DNA of 64,000 nt. Source: DATKIY01 sp963726755. Lineage in GTDB: Bacteria > Actinomycetota > Actinomycetes > JAHEKZ01. Below, one piece after another: positions 41,831 to 52,445 of the stretch. Position numbers and translations under genes: made by a program. A model generated the notes under the pieces. That model did not search any database. It saw nothing but the letters and a program-made list of their open reading frames with translations, and had not been told where the DNA came from. Where the stretch lies: contig CAVSDB010000002.1 of NCBI GenBank assembly GCA_963726755.1, positions 124,001 to 188,000 on the forward strand, written 5' to 3'. Numbering within the stretch: the first letter of the stretch is position 1; each line of letters starts with the position of its first letter.

Positions 41831-43581
41831 AGATCGTCCTTGTCCCAGGCGGGCGCCATATCGCGCGCGTACTTGATGTCGTCGTTACTGGTTCCGGCTG
41901 CGACCATCGGCCATACCATCGCGTCCTTGTGCACTACGAAGTCAACGACAACCGGACGGTCGTTGATGGACATCGCCTTGTCGATTGTCGCGTCAACATC
42001 GGCCGCCGTCTCACAGCGCAGCCCTTCGCAGCCGTAAGCCTCGGCCAGCTTGGCGAAGTCCGGAATGCGCGCCGAATGTAGGTCGGTGTTGGAGTAGCGA
42101 GATTCGTAGAACAACGTCTGCCACTGACGAACCATGCCCAGGCTGCTGTTGTTGATGACCGCAACCTTGATGGGGATGTCGTTGAGCGCGCACGTCGCTA
42201 GTTCCTGGTTGGTCATCTGGAAGCAGCCGTCACCGTCGATGGCCCACACCGTTGATTCTGGTCGACCGACCTTGGCTCCCATTGCTGCAGGAACCGCAAA
42301 ACCCATCGTCCCGAGCCCGCCGGAGTTCAGCCAGGTGCCAGGGTGTTCGTACTTGATGTACTGCGCCGCCCACATCTGGTGTTGCCCGACACCGGCGGCG
42401 AACAAAGCCTCCGGACCGCTGATCGCGCCGAGACGTTCGATGACGTATTGCGGTGACAGCGATCCGTCGTCGGGCGTCGTGTACCCGAGCGGGTACGTCG
42501 ATCGCATGCGCTCCAAGGTGTCGCGCCAAGCTGCGTAGTCGCCGACGCGTCCAGCTTCTGCTTGCGCGCGCAGCGCCGTCAGCAGATCGTTGATGACGTA
42601 CTTGGCATCGCCGACGATGGGCACATCCGCGACGCGGTTCTTGGAGATCTCGGCCGGGTCGATGTCAGCGTGAACGATAAGCGCATCCGGCGCGAAGCTA
42701 TCGAGGCGTCCGGTGACCCGGTCATCGAAGCGCGCGCCGAGCGCCAGCAGGAGATCGCTCTTCTGAAGTGCGCCGACCGCAGCAACCGTCCCGTGCATTC
42801 CGGGCATCCCCATGTGGAGGGGGTGGCTGTCGGGGAACGCCCCACGGGCCATCAACGTCGTGACAACCGGAATCCCGGTCAGTTCGGCAAGTTCCATGAG
42901 TTCGGCCGTTGCTGACGCCGCGAGTACGCCGCCCCCGACGTACAGCACTGGACGCTTGGCATCGACGATCAGCCGAGCCGCCTCACGCACCTGCTTCGCG
43001 TGCGGTGCGATCGTCGGTCGGTAGCCAGGCAGGTCGATCGGCTGCGGCCAGGAGTACTCAGTGGTCGCCTGGAGGGCGTCCTTGGAGATGTCGACCAACA
43101 CCGGACCACGGCGTCCGGTCGATGCCAGGTGGAACGCCTCAGCGATGGTCTTGGGGATCAGCGACGCGTCGGTGATCAGGAAGTTGTGCTTGGTCACCGG
43201 CATCGTGATGCCGCGGATGTCGGCCTCTTGGAAGGCGTCAGTGCCGATCGAAGCGCTAGGCACTTGGCCGGTGATCGCGACCATGGGCGTTGAGTCCATG
43301 TGGGCATTGGCGATGGCCGTGACCAGGTTGGTCGCGCCTGGACCAGACGTCGCCATGCAGACGCCGACCTTGCCGGTCGCCATCGCGTAACCCTCTGCCG
43401 CATGGCCGGCACCCTGCTCGTGGCGCACCAGGATGTGACGAACACTGGAGTCGAACAGCGGGTCGTAGGCCGGAAGGATCGCGCCGCCGGGGATGCCAAA
43501 GACGGTCTCGACGCCGACGTCCTCCAAAGCCCGTACCAGGCTCTGGGCGCCGTTCATCGTTTCGGCTGTCGGCTCGGTCAT
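41827..43581 (-). CDS. ilvB: Acetolactate synthase large subunit
   Basis: Thiamine-pyrophosphate enzyme for the first common step to valine, leucine and isoleucine. VFGIPGGAILPAYD with HEQGAGHAAEGYA (catalytic Glu region), and WAIDGDGCFQMTNQELATCA, the ThDP-Mg motif ending near NNSSLGMV. I chose ATG 43581 over 43599: the upstream ATG lies 1 base after the attenuator T-run, whereas GGAGAAGGG precedes 43581 as a ribosome-binding site. Complete, 584 residues, unbroken. Confidence 0.96.
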   Translation of the reverse strand: MTEPTAETMNGAQSLVRALEDVGVETVFGIPGGAILPAYDPLFDSSVRHILVRHEQGAGHAAEGYAMATGKVGVCMATSGPGATNLVTAIANAHMDSTPMVAITGQVPSASIGTDAFQEADIRGITMPVTKHNFLITDASLIPKTIAEAFHLASTGRRGPVLVDISKDALQATTEYSWPQPIDLPGYRPTIAPHAKQVREAARLIVDAKRPVLYVGGGVLAASATAELMELAELTGIPVVTTLMARGAFPDSHPLHMGMPGMHGTVAAVGALQKSDLLLALGARFDDRVTGRLDSFAPDALIVHADIDPAEISKNRVADVPIVGDAKYVINDLLTALRAQAEAGRVGDYAAWRDTLERMRSTYPLGYTTPDDGSLSPQYVIERLGAISGPEALFAAGVGQHQMWAAQYIKYEHPGTWLNSGGLGTMGFAVPAAMGAKVGRPESTVWAIDGDGCFQMTNQELATCALNDIPIKVAVINNSSLGMVRQWQTLFYESRYSNTDLHSARIPDFAKLAEAYGCEGLRCETAADVDATIDKAMSINDRPVVVDFVVHKDAMVWPMVAAGTSNDDIKYARDMAPAWDKDDL

Positions 43582-43600
43582 CGTCCTGCCCTTCTCCATT

Positions 43601-43697
43601 AAAAAACCCCTCGAACCCGGGTCTGGGTGAGGGGCGCGCGCGGCTCGAGCGGGATGGCTCAGGCCACGCGCCGTCCAACTACGAGAATCTTGTACAC
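43601..43697 (-). promoter_or_regulatory. ilvB leader peptide and transcription attenuator
   Basis: Leader frame 43697-43659 (GTG start) encodes VYKILVVGRRVA, with Ile-Leu-Val-Val in a row. The terminator is at 43607-43634 (outer stem CCCCTC/GAGGGG, inner ACCC/GGGT), followed by six T at 43606-43601. A mutually exclusive antiterminator is visible: CTCGAGCC (43649-43642) pairs over 8 bases with GGTTCGAG (43617-43610), which is part of the terminator. Stalling at the Ile/Leu/Val codons would expose the first arm. ilvB attenuation is known in other actinobacteria. Confidence 0.85.
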
Positions 43698-43767
43698 GTT
43701 TATAGGGTCGACCCCACGTCCGGTTGAGTCAAGCCTCGGAGCGTTCCGTCTCAGTATCTGGACGTCG

Positions 43768-44208
43768 TCAGGAGTTCGCGGCGTCTAATCGCCGTTGTGA
43801 CCAGTGGCTGACCTCGTAACTGATCACCAGGACGATGGGAGTTGCGAGCACTGCCATAGCCATGGCACCCGCGAGCACTCCTCGCCATGGCTTTTCGCTC
43901 GCCGCACGTGCTCCGATCAGCGCGAGGCCGAGCGCAATCGCGCCGGCCAAGAAACATCAGACGCAAGGATAGATCGGGTAGTAGCCATATCCCTGTCGGG
44001 CCGGCACTCTCGAAGTTCCGGAGGTAATCACGGCCGAGCGTCGAGGTCGCTCGTAGTTGACGTGCTGGCCATTGGCCCAGACTGCCGCGATCAGACTGCC
44101 CACGATGCAGATCCCCGAGATGACGAACGACGCGTCCAGCGCGATTCGAGATCTGATCAGTTCGTCGTTGTGCCGCGTGGGGTGAACGTCACTCATGCTC
44201 TGGACCAT
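43768..44208 (-). CDS. Small membrane protein of about 146 codons with an internal TGA
   Basis: Start ATG 44208 is supported by AGGAGG six bases upstream. The first part (83 codons) has one membrane helix (FVISGICIVGSLIAAVWA) and ends YYPIYPCV-TGA at 43957. The same frame continues with CFLAGAIALGLALIGARAA and VLAGAMAMAVLATPIVLVIS, two further helices, to a stop at 43768. No family recognised. Either a sequence error (TGG to TGA), a broken gene, or a genuine stop. It lies between ilvB and ilvD. Confidence 0.5.
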
Positions 44209-44300
44209 CGAGGCCCTCCTAGCGTTGGATTACTAGGTTCCCACTCGCGACGACGAAAAAGGCGCGATTACTGAATACACCGAGCCTTCGCCACAGGCGG

Positions 44301-45984
44301 CTAGTCGCAGACGGCGCCTTGGGCTGCTGAGCCGACCAGCCGGGCGTACTTGGCCAGCACTCCGCGGGTGTAGCGAGGCGGCTGCGGCTGCCAACCCTAC
44401 TTCCGCTTCGCCAACTCGGCGTCGTCGACGAGTAGGTCCAACGTCCGGGTGCTCATGTCCAGCCGGATGCGATCGCCGTTCGCGACGTAGGCGATGGGTC
44501 CACCCTTCGGCGCTTCGGGAGCGACATGGCCGATGCAGAATCCAGCAGTAGCGCCGGAGAATCGTCCGTCGGTGACGAGCATGACGTCCTTGCCCAGTCC
44601 GGCTCCCTTGATCGCAGCCGTGACCGCGAGCATCTCGCGCATCCCTGGACCACCGACCGGACCTTCGTAACGGATCACGACGACGTCGCCGGCCTCGATC
44701 TGACCGTGGGTGACAGCAGCCATCGCGTCCTTTTCGTCGTCGAAGACCTTTGCGGTGCCCTCGAACACTGGTCGGTCGATGCTGGCCGCTTTGATGACTG
44801 CCCCTTCTGGCGCCAGCGACCCCTTGAGGATGGCTAGTCCGCCGGTCGGATGAATCGGCGTCGCGACGCTGACGATCACCGTGCCGTCCGGCTTTGGCGG
44901 ATCAAGTTCGTCAAGGTTCTGCGCAAGCGTCCGGCCGGTCACCGTCATCACGTCGCCGTGCAGCAGTCCGGCGTCCAGCAGTTCACGCATCACGACAGGC
45001 ACGCCACCGATGCGGTCGATGTCGTTCATGACGAAACGTCCGAACGGCTTGACGTCTGCCAAGTGCGGCGTGCGATCGCCAACCCGGTTGAAGTCGTCGA
45101 TGTCGAGATCGAGTTCGGCCTCATGGGCGATGGCCAACAGGTGCAGCACAGCATTCGTCGAACCACCGAGCGCCATGACAACGGCGATCGCGTTCTCAAA
45201 CGCCTCCATCGTCATGACGTCGCGGGCGGTGATGCCCTTGCGCAACAACTCGACGACGGCTTCTCCGGAACGGAACGCGTACTCGTCACGTCGTTTGTCG
45301 ACGGCGGCCGGAGCCGCACTGCCCGGCAGCGACATGCCCAACGCCTCACCGACACTGGCCATGGTGTTCGCGGTGAACATCCCGCCGCACGCGCCTTCAC
45401 CCGGGCACGCCTGACGTTCGATCTCGTCGAGTTGACCTTGAGTGATGCGACCAAGTGCACAAGCGCCGACGCCTTCGAACGCGTCTTGGATCGTGACGTC
45501 CTTGTCGCCCACCCGACCCGGGAGGATCGATCCCGCGTAGACGAAGACGCTCGAGAGGTCGAGCCGGGCAGACGCCATCAACATGCCGGGCAGCGACTTA
45601 TCGCAGCCCGGCGAACGTGACCGACCCGTCCATGCGCTCGGCGTGGATGACGGTCTCGACCGAGTCAGCGATCACCTCGCGACTGACCAGTGAGGCTCGC
45701 ATGCCCTCGTGACCCATTGAGATGCCGTCGGACACCGAGATCGTGCCGAACTCCATCGGGAATCCACCAGCGGCGAAGACGCCTTCCTTCGCCTTTGCCG
45801 CCAACCGCTTGAGCGACAGATTGCACGGCGTGATCTCGTTCCAACTCGACGCGATGGCGATCTGCGGCTTGTCCCAGTCCTCATCGGTCATCCCGACGGC
45901 GCGCAACATCGCACGGTTTGGTGCGCGCTCCATGCCGTCGGTGACGTCGCGACTGCGCGGCTTGATGTCAGGCGTCTGGCTCAT
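44301..45984 (-). CDS. ilvD: Dihydroxy-acid dehydratase (frameshifted)
   Basis: Third common step of valine and isoleucine synthesis. Iron-sulfur enzyme: N-terminal SRDVTDGMERAPNRAMLRAVG, the cluster cysteine in AGCDKSLPGM (split by a shift near 45605), CPGEGACGGMFTANTMA with a second cysteine, and VTDGRFSGATAGFCIGHVAPEA. A second shift near 44400 restores the tail WQPQPPRYTRGVLAKYARLV, ending AQGAVCD at 44301. About 561 codons, normal. Start overlaps the end of trmB. Confidence 0.95.
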
Positions 45985-46679
45985 GGGTCGAGCCTACGGT
46001 TACCCAGACGTCCGCCACTTCATGGCCTCGACGCAAGCCTCGGGCCTCGAACTTGGTCACTGGACGATCCGCCGGACGCGGCGCGAATCCGTCGTAGGGA
46101 TTGACCAGGGCGTCGTTCGCCGCGAATACCTTGACCATTTGTTTGGCGTAACCGGGATCGTCGGTAGCGCAGTGGATGAACGCTCCTGGCGCTAACCGGG
46201 AGATCAACAGTTCAACGAACGGTGCCTGGACGAGGCGACGCTTTTGCTGTCGGATCTTCGGCCAGGGATCGGGAAAGTAGATCCTGGCGCCGGCCAGCGA
46301 ATCGGGCGCGATCATCAGATCGAGCACCTCGACCGCATCACCCACGATCGCGCGGACGTTGTCGACACCAGCCTGCTCAGCGTGGGCGAAGAGACTGCCG
46401 ATCCCCGGCGTGTGGACGTCGATGGCCAAGATGTCGACGTCAGGTGCGGCCGACGGCCTGCTCGACGGTGGTTGCGCCCATGCCGCTGCCGATGTCGATC
46501 ACCAGCGGCGCCATCCGTCCAAACGACTGCGCGGGATTCCAGACGGTCTCCTGCATCGGGACCAGCCACTGATCGCTGAGTCGGTCGAATGCGTCGCTCT
46601 GGGTGGCGGTCATCCGACGACGCCGCCCGTTGAACGTACGAATTCGTGGGTGGGCCGACGCCGGCCCGCCGCTAGCCAC
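45968..46679 (-). CDS. trmB: tRNA (guanine46-N7)-methyltransferase (one frameshift)
   Basis: Methylates G46 in tRNA variable loops. N-terminus HPRIRTFNGRRRRMT near residue 10, SAM site VIDIGSGMGATT, and the diagnostic YFPDPWPKIRQQKRRLVQ. A shift near 46440 (around TAPDVDILAIDVHTPG) joins the halves. About 237 codons. Its 3' end overlaps the ilvD start by 17 bases; its 5' end overlaps the end of the MoaD-like gene by 8. Confidence 0.92.
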
Positions 46680-46959
46680 CAGCGACAGAAGGGATCACCA
46701 GGACGTGCGCACCATCGCTGAGGGCGGTCTGCTCCGTCTGCAATGCCCGGATGTCGACGCCGTCTGCGTACACGTTGACGTAACGACGCAGTCCGCCGGT
46801 CTCGTCACGGATTCGACGCTCAAGCACCGGATGAACGCCGCCGACGACGTCGAGTACCTGTCCGACGGTGGCCTGTTCACCGTCAACAGAGATGCACAGT
46901 TCACGACGTCCACCGACTAGGTCGGCGAGCGTGGCTGGTAGTCCCAACCGAACGTTCAT
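46672..46959 (-). CDS. MoaD/ThiS-like ubiquitin-fold sulfur carrier
   Basis: 95 residues MNVRLGLPATLADLVGG... ending VLVIPSVAGG. The C-terminal Gly-Gly is the site activated by E1-like enzymes in MoaD/ThiS proteins, so sulfur delivery is the likely role. As read, its frame is open to the upstream BNR-repeat gene without a stop; a plus-one shift there would give a TGA just before the ATG. The two genes are probably separate but overlapping. Confidence 0.8.
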   Translation of the reverse strand: MNVRLGLPATLADLVGGRRELCISVDGEQATVGQVLDVVGGVHPVLERRIRDETGGLRRYVNVYADGVDIRALQTEQTALSDGAHVLVIPSVAGG

Positions 46960-48052
46960 CGTCACGCCCACCTGAGCCGCGCGGACGCACAGTACGTCCG
47001 GCAGATGCGCAGTGGCTTGCGACCAGTTCTGTCCTGCGTCGGGACTGCTCCACACTTCGCCCGATCGAGTACCGAAGTAGACCCCGACTGGGTCGAGGTC
47101 GTCGACGGCGAGAGCGTCGCGCAGCACGATGGAATAGAAGTCCTTGTCAGGTAGTCCCGATGACGCGTCGTGCCAAGTCAGACCCCAGTCGTCGGTTCGA
47201 TAGATACCCGCGCGCCCGTTGGCCGGGAAGCGGTCCATGTCGGCATTCAGCGGGAAGCAGAACGCCGGACTATCGCTGGACGCGGCCGCGGCCAGTCCGA
47301 ATCCGAAGTTGGCAGGCAGTCCCTCCTCGGCCCGCGTCCACGACTGTCCCCAGTTCGACACTGCGGAAAACACCGCCGTGGTTCTGCAGCAGCAAGTTGT
47401 CCGGTTCTGCCGGGTCGGCGACGACCTTGTGGACGCATTGTCCGTATTCCGGCTCGGCGTCGGGGAGGAACGGCGCCGCCACCCCGCGGTTGCTTGGGGA
47501 CCACGAATCACCGCCGTCACCGGTGACGTAGACACCGCCGGTCGACATCGCGACGAGCACGCGGTCGGCCTCCGTCGGGTGAGGCACGATCGTGTGCAGA
47601 CAGTGTCCGCCGGCGCCAGGACGCCAGTCAGGACGGTGCGGGTGGTCCCACAAGGCTCTGACCAGGCTGTAGGTGCGACCACCGTCTTCAGAACGAAAGA
47701 CCGCTGCTGGCTCAACACCGGCCCACACCTCGTCAGGTCGATCAGCCGGGCCAGGACGTAACTGCCAGATCTGCTCTACGGCGGCCTCGGTATCTGGCGG
47801 GAAGGCGATTGAGCCGCCGGTTTCTTCGTGCCATGACTTGCCGAGATCGTCAGAGGTAAAGACCGCCGGACCCCAGTGCTCGTTACGTCCGCCGGCGAGC
47901 AGTCGCGGGGTCGATGAACGAGTGTCGATCGCTACCGCGGCGACCGCCGCCATCGCATGATGCGGTCCGTCCCACGTCCAGTTGATGCGATCAGAACTCC
48001 GTCCGAGGAAGAGTCCCTTCTTGGTGCCAGCGGCTAACAGCACGTCACCCAT
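46957..48052 (-). CDS. BNR/Asp-box beta-propeller protein, sialidase-like (frameshifted)
   Basis: Starts MGDVLLAAGTKKGLFLGRSS. At least five Asp-box repeats of the SxDxGxxW type are seen: TSDDLGKSWHE, SEDGGRTYS, TGDGGDSWSP, TDDWGLTWHD and SPDAGQNWSQ, spread along the protein, giving a beta-propeller. No signal peptide, so probably cytoplasmic. These are often named exo-alpha-sialidase or YCF48-like, but the catalytic residues are not evident, so activity is unproven. One shift near 47365. It precedes the MoaD-like gene. Confidence 0.8.
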
Positions 48053-48126
48053 ATGTGTTTGCCTCCCGCGGTGAAGTCTTCCGTCAGTTGCGTGTCGATA
48101 CAAGAGGAAACGACCCACTGTTCCAT

Positions 48127-49036
48127 CTAGTGGGCGATGACATTTTCCAACGGTTCGTTCGTCGCATACCTGTTGAGTTGGTCGCGAAGCAATCGCCACG
48201 CGCGCGGCATGAACGCACTGGTGTCACCACCAACGTGTGGCGTGATGAAAGTGTTTGGCGCGTGCCACAACGGATGCTCCGGTGGCAAGTGGCTCGGGAT
48301 CAGTTACGTCTAACGCAGCACGTAATCGCCCCGACTGCAATTCCGATAGCAACGCATCAGTGTCGACAACAGCACCGCGCGACACGTTGACGAACAACGC
48401 GCCGTCTTTGAGTTGCCGCAAGAAATCCTGAATCGATCATGCCTCGCGTCGTTTCGTTGAACGGAACAACAACGATGACGACGTCGGCCGATGGAAGTAA
48501 CGACGGCAACTCGTCGACGCCGTGGACTCCGTCTCTGCGCGAACGCGACACCGCGACGACGTTCACCTCGAACGGGCGTCAGTCTGGCGATCACCGCCGA
48601 TCCGACAGCGCCCGCGCCGAGGACCAGTACCGTCTTGTCCGCAAGCGCTTCATGGCGACCATGCAGCCAGACGCCCTCGTCTTGCGCACGGACGAAGCCA
48701 GGGAACCCACGCAGTCCCGAAATGGCCAAGCCAACCGCCAGTTCGGCGGTGCTGGCCTCGTGGACACCGCGCGCGTTACACAGCGTCACCCCGCCCGGGA
48801 TCTGGTCGAGGAGGTGGTCGTAGCCGGCAGTCAGAGTCTGGACAACCTGCGAGGTTGGGCATCTGAGCAATCACGTCAACGACCGAAGCGGGACCGAGGT
48901 ACTCAGGTACGTAGAAGGCGACGTCAGCCGGATCCCCGGGAAGGTCGATTCCGTCACGCCAGACCTGTATCTGGCAGCCAGCTGGCGCCTGGACATGCTC
49001 AGCCCAGTCGTCGAAGGGCAGCCAGACCGACCTCAC
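48127..49036 (-). CDS. D-2-hydroxyacid dehydrogenase family protein (frameshifted)
   Basis: NAD(P)-dependent dehydrogenase fold: VLVLGAGAVGSAVIARLTP binds the nucleotide, VVPFNETTRGMIDSGFL and GALFVNVSRGAVVDTDAL are conserved, and DVTDPEPLPPEHPLWHAPN followed by TPHVGG holds the catalytic Glu and His. Segments lie in four frames (shifts near 48860, 48560, 48430 and 48290). About 303 codons. It overlaps the gatB 3' end by 4 bases; substrate unknown. Confidence 0.85.
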
Positions 49037-50544
49037 GAGCCGGACGTGCGCTCAAGAATGAGTTCTCGGACCCGGGCTGCGTCCGCCTGACCTCGCGTGG
49101 CTTTCATGACAGCGCCGACGATGGCGCCGGCTGCTTGCGTCTTGCCGCTTCTGATCTTGTCGGCGACGTCGGGTGAGGCGGCCAAGCGCCTCGTCGATCG
49201 CAGCGAGTAGCGCTCCGTCGTCCGACACCACCTGCAAGCCACGTGCGGCAACGACCTCGTCTGGCGTGCCTTCGCCCTCGATGACGCCCTCGATCACCTG
49301 GCGGGCGAGTTTGTCGTTGAGTGCACCACTCGCGACGATCTCGACCACGCGTGCCACGTCCGCCGGTGTGATGGGTACCTCAGCAAGATCGATCGACCGC
49401 TCGTTGGCAACACGAGCGATCTCGCCAGTCCACCACTTGCGGGCACTCGCCTGATCGGCACCGAGCTCAATGGTGCGTTCGACGAGTTCGACTCCCCCGG
49501 CGTTGACCAACGACTGCATGTCGTGGTCGCTGATTCCCCACTCGTCACGCAGTCGTTGGCGACGTTGCAGCGGTGGTTCTGGCAGCGTCGCGCGCAACTC
49601 GTCGACCCACTCGTCACTGGGCGCGACGGGAACCAGATCAGGTTCAGGGAAGTAGCGGTAGTCCTCCGACTCCTCCTTGATCCGTCCAGACGTGGTGCTG
49701 CCGTCGTTCTCGTGGAAGTGACGGGTCTCCTGAACGATCGAACCGCCCGATGCGAGACACCGCTGCCTGTCTGCGGATCTCGTGATTGACTGCGCGCTCA
49801 ACCGATCGCATCGAGTTGACGTTCTTCGTCTCGGTGCGCGTTCCGAGTTCGGACGAGCCCTTGGGCTTGAGTGAGAGGTTTGCGTCCACTCGCATCGAGC
49901 CTTGGTGCATGTGAGCGTCTGAAACGCCCAGCGCGACGATCAGTTCACGCAGTTCATTCGCATACGCCCTTGCCACTGCGGGGGCGATCTTCGGATCGAC
50001 CTCGATCGTCTTGGTGACGATTTCGATCAACGGCACGCCCGCACGGTTGTAGTCGACCAACGAATAGTCGGCACCCTGGATACGTCCGGTGGCACCCACC
50101 GACGTGCGTCGACTTACCGGTGTCTTCCTCCATGTGCGCGCGTTCAATTTCGACGCGAACCGTCGTTGGCCCTTTCTCGGTATCAAGAGAAATGTCGAGA
50201 TAGCCATCGAACGCGATCGGCTCGTCGTACTGCGAAGTCTGGAAGTCCTTGGGCATGTCTGGGTAGAAGTAGTTCTTGCGCGCGAACCTCGACCACGGCG
50301 CGATGGAGCAGTTCAGCGCCAGCCCGATCCGGATCGCGGACTCAACCGCCTTCGCGTTGACCACGGGCAGCGCACCTGGCAGACCAAGGCAAACCGGACA
50401 GACCTGAGTGTTCGGATCGGCACCGAACTCGGTGGGACAGCCGCAGAACATCTTCGACGCTGTGTTGAGTTCGACGTGGACCTCTAGCCCCATAACCGGG
50501 TCGAAGGTGTCGATGGCCGCATCGAAGTCCATGAGTTCGGTCAT
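49033..50544 (-). CDS. gatB: Asp/Glu-tRNA amidotransferase subunit B (frameshifted)
   Basis: Phosphorylates mischarged Glu-tRNA-Gln and recruits ammonia from GatA. GLEVHVELNTASKMFCGCP with CPVCLGLPG (zinc cysteines), YPDMPKDFQTSQYDEPI and VPLIEIVTK mark the kinase-like core; a helical/YqeY-like tail begins near 49500 and ends AARVRELILERTSGS. Shifts near 50115, 49745 and 49180. Start overlaps the gatA stop (ATGA). About 504 codons. Confidence 0.95.
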
Positions 50545-52047
50545 CGGGCTGCCTCCAACTGCGGAGCTTTCGACAGCAATGGAGCGCCCCAACGTTCGAG
50601 CAGCGCCTGTTCTAGCGCGGCGGCGGCGCGGTACACCAGGTCGTCGCGCTGGACGGCGGCCATGATCTGCACGCCGACCGGTAGATCGTCATCGCCGAGA
50701 CCGCCGGGCAGGCTCATGGCCGGGCCGCCGTACAGGGACGACGGCAAGCGTGGCCAGATCCGCCTTGTACATCGCGACCGGATCGTCAACGCGGGCGCCG
50801 AGTTTGAACGCGACCGTGGGCGTGGTCGGCGACATCAGAACGTCAACGGTCGAGTAGGCGGCCTCGAAGTCGCGACGGATCAGCGTCCGGACCTTCTGCG
50901 CTTGGCCGTAGTAGGCGTCGTAGTAGCCGGCCGAGAGCGCATACGTACCGAGCATGATCCGTCGCTTAACCTCGGCGCCGAAGCCCGCTGCCCGGGTCAT
51001 GGCCATCACCTGCTCGACGCTGTGTTCGCCGTCGTCGCCGGTGCGCAAGCCGTACCGCATACCGTCGAAGCGGGCCAAGTTGCTGGAGCACTCGCTCGGC
51101 GCGATCAGGTAGTACGCGGGTAGCGCGTAGTCGAAGGCCGGGCACGAGACCTCGTGGACCTGCGCGCCGAGTTCCTCGACGAGCGCGACTGCTTCGTCGA
51201 AGCGTGCCTGCACGCCCGGTTCGTAACCTTCGCCTTGCAGTTCCTTGACGACACCGATGCGGAGTCCGGCCAGTCCCCCGTGCTCGCCGCGAGCAGCAGC
51301 AACGACGGCTGGTACCGGCGCGTCGATGGACGTCGCGTCCATCGGGTCCTTGCCCGCGATGACCTCGTGCAGCAACGCGGCGTCCAGAACCGTCCGAGCA
51401 AACGGTCCAGCCTGGTCGAGTGACGACGAGAAAGCGACCAAGCCGTAGCGCGAGACGCCGCCGTACGTCGGCTTCATCCCGACGATTCCGGTCACCGACG
51501 CCGGTTGCCGGATCGAGCCTCCGGTGTCGGTGCCGATGCCGAGCGGCGCTTCGAACCCCGCCACCGCGGCGCTTGAGCCACCCGACGACCCGCCGGGGAT
51601 CCGCTCGAGGTCCCAGGGGTTCGACGTCGGACCGTACGCGGAGTTCTCGGTCGAAGAGCCCATGGCGAACTCGTCCATGTTGGTCTTGCCGAGAATGATC
51701 ACCCCGGCGTCGCGGAGTCGCTTGGTGACGGTCGCGTCGTACGGGGGTCGCCAGCCTTCGAGGATCCGCGAGCCGCACGTAGTAGGGATGCCCTTGGTAG
51801 CGATCACGTCCTTGAGCGCCAGCGGGACTCCCGCGAGTGGGCCGCGCTGGTCGTTGCCGAGGGCGTCGACGGCACGTGCCGCGTCCAGCGCCCCTTCGGA
51901 GTCGACGTGCAGAAAGGCGTGGAGCCGTCCGTCGACCTGGTCGATCCGGTCCAGATGTGCCTGCGTCACCTCGACCGCCGAGGTCTGTCCGTCCTTGACG
52001 GCGGTCGCGAGCTCGTCCGCTGTCAGCTGCGTGAGGTCAGTCGACAC
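50541..52047 (-). CDS. gatA: Asp/Glu-tRNA amidotransferase subunit A (one frameshift)
   Basis: Amidase-signature subunit that frees ammonia from glutamine. The Ser-cisSer-Lys triad is visible: LKDVIATKG (Lys), GGSSGGSSAAVAG (cis-Ser) and GTDTGGSIRQPA (nucleophilic Ser). One shift near 50745 separates the last 70 residues (AMSLPGGLGDDDLPVGVQI). About 502 codons. It begins 3 bases after gatC. Confidence 0.96.
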
Positions 52048-52050
52048 CGA

Positions 52051-52347
52051 CTACTCCTCGTCCAGGATTCGCGGAACCCGGAACCGGTTGTCCTCAGCTG
52101 CCGGTGCAGCGGCGAGGGCCTCGTCCGCCGTCAGGCACGGCCCGATTTCGTCCGGGCGAGTCACGTTGACGACCGGAACGGCGTGAGTCGTGGGGGGTAC
52201 GTCGTCCGCCGCCACTTCGGAGACCCGGGCCACCGCCCCGAGGATCACCTCGAGTTGCGTCCCCAGATGCGCCAGCTCGTCGTCGGTGAGATCGAGCCTG
52301 GATAACCGCGCCAAGTGCGCGACTTCGGCGGGACTGAGGGAGGGCAT
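52051..52347 (-). CDS. gatC: Asp/Glu-tRNA amidotransferase subunit C
   Basis: 98 residues: MPSLSPAEVAHLARLSRLDL, ending DNRFRVPRILDEE, the typical C-terminal FRVP motif. A small scaffold that wraps GatA and GatB. Complete. It heads the gatCAB operon; the upstream 253 bases hold the palindrome array. Confidence 0.96.
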   Translation of the reverse strand: MPSLSPAEVAHLARLSRLDLTDDELAHLGTQLEVILGAVARVSEVAADDVPPTTHAVPVVNVTRPDEIGPCLTADEALAAAPAAEDNRFRVPRILDEE

Positions 52348-52445
52348 ACCTAGCCTTCAGGGGGCATTGGGGAGACGCCGATGGACGCGCCCATCCTAGG
52401 CAGTCCTCCATTTCCTAAGAACGACGCGTTCTCCCCTTCTCACGC

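Noticed and set aside
43698..43705. TATAAA just before the ilvB leader as a -10 box
   Set aside because: Its transcription start would fall after the leader GTG, removing the start codon; no -35 at proper spacing.
43951..43965. In-frame TGA as a selenocysteine codon
   Set aside because: No downstream hairpin of the bacterial SECIS type was apparent and no selenoprotein family is recognised; error or a normal stop is simpler. Kept only as a low-interest check.
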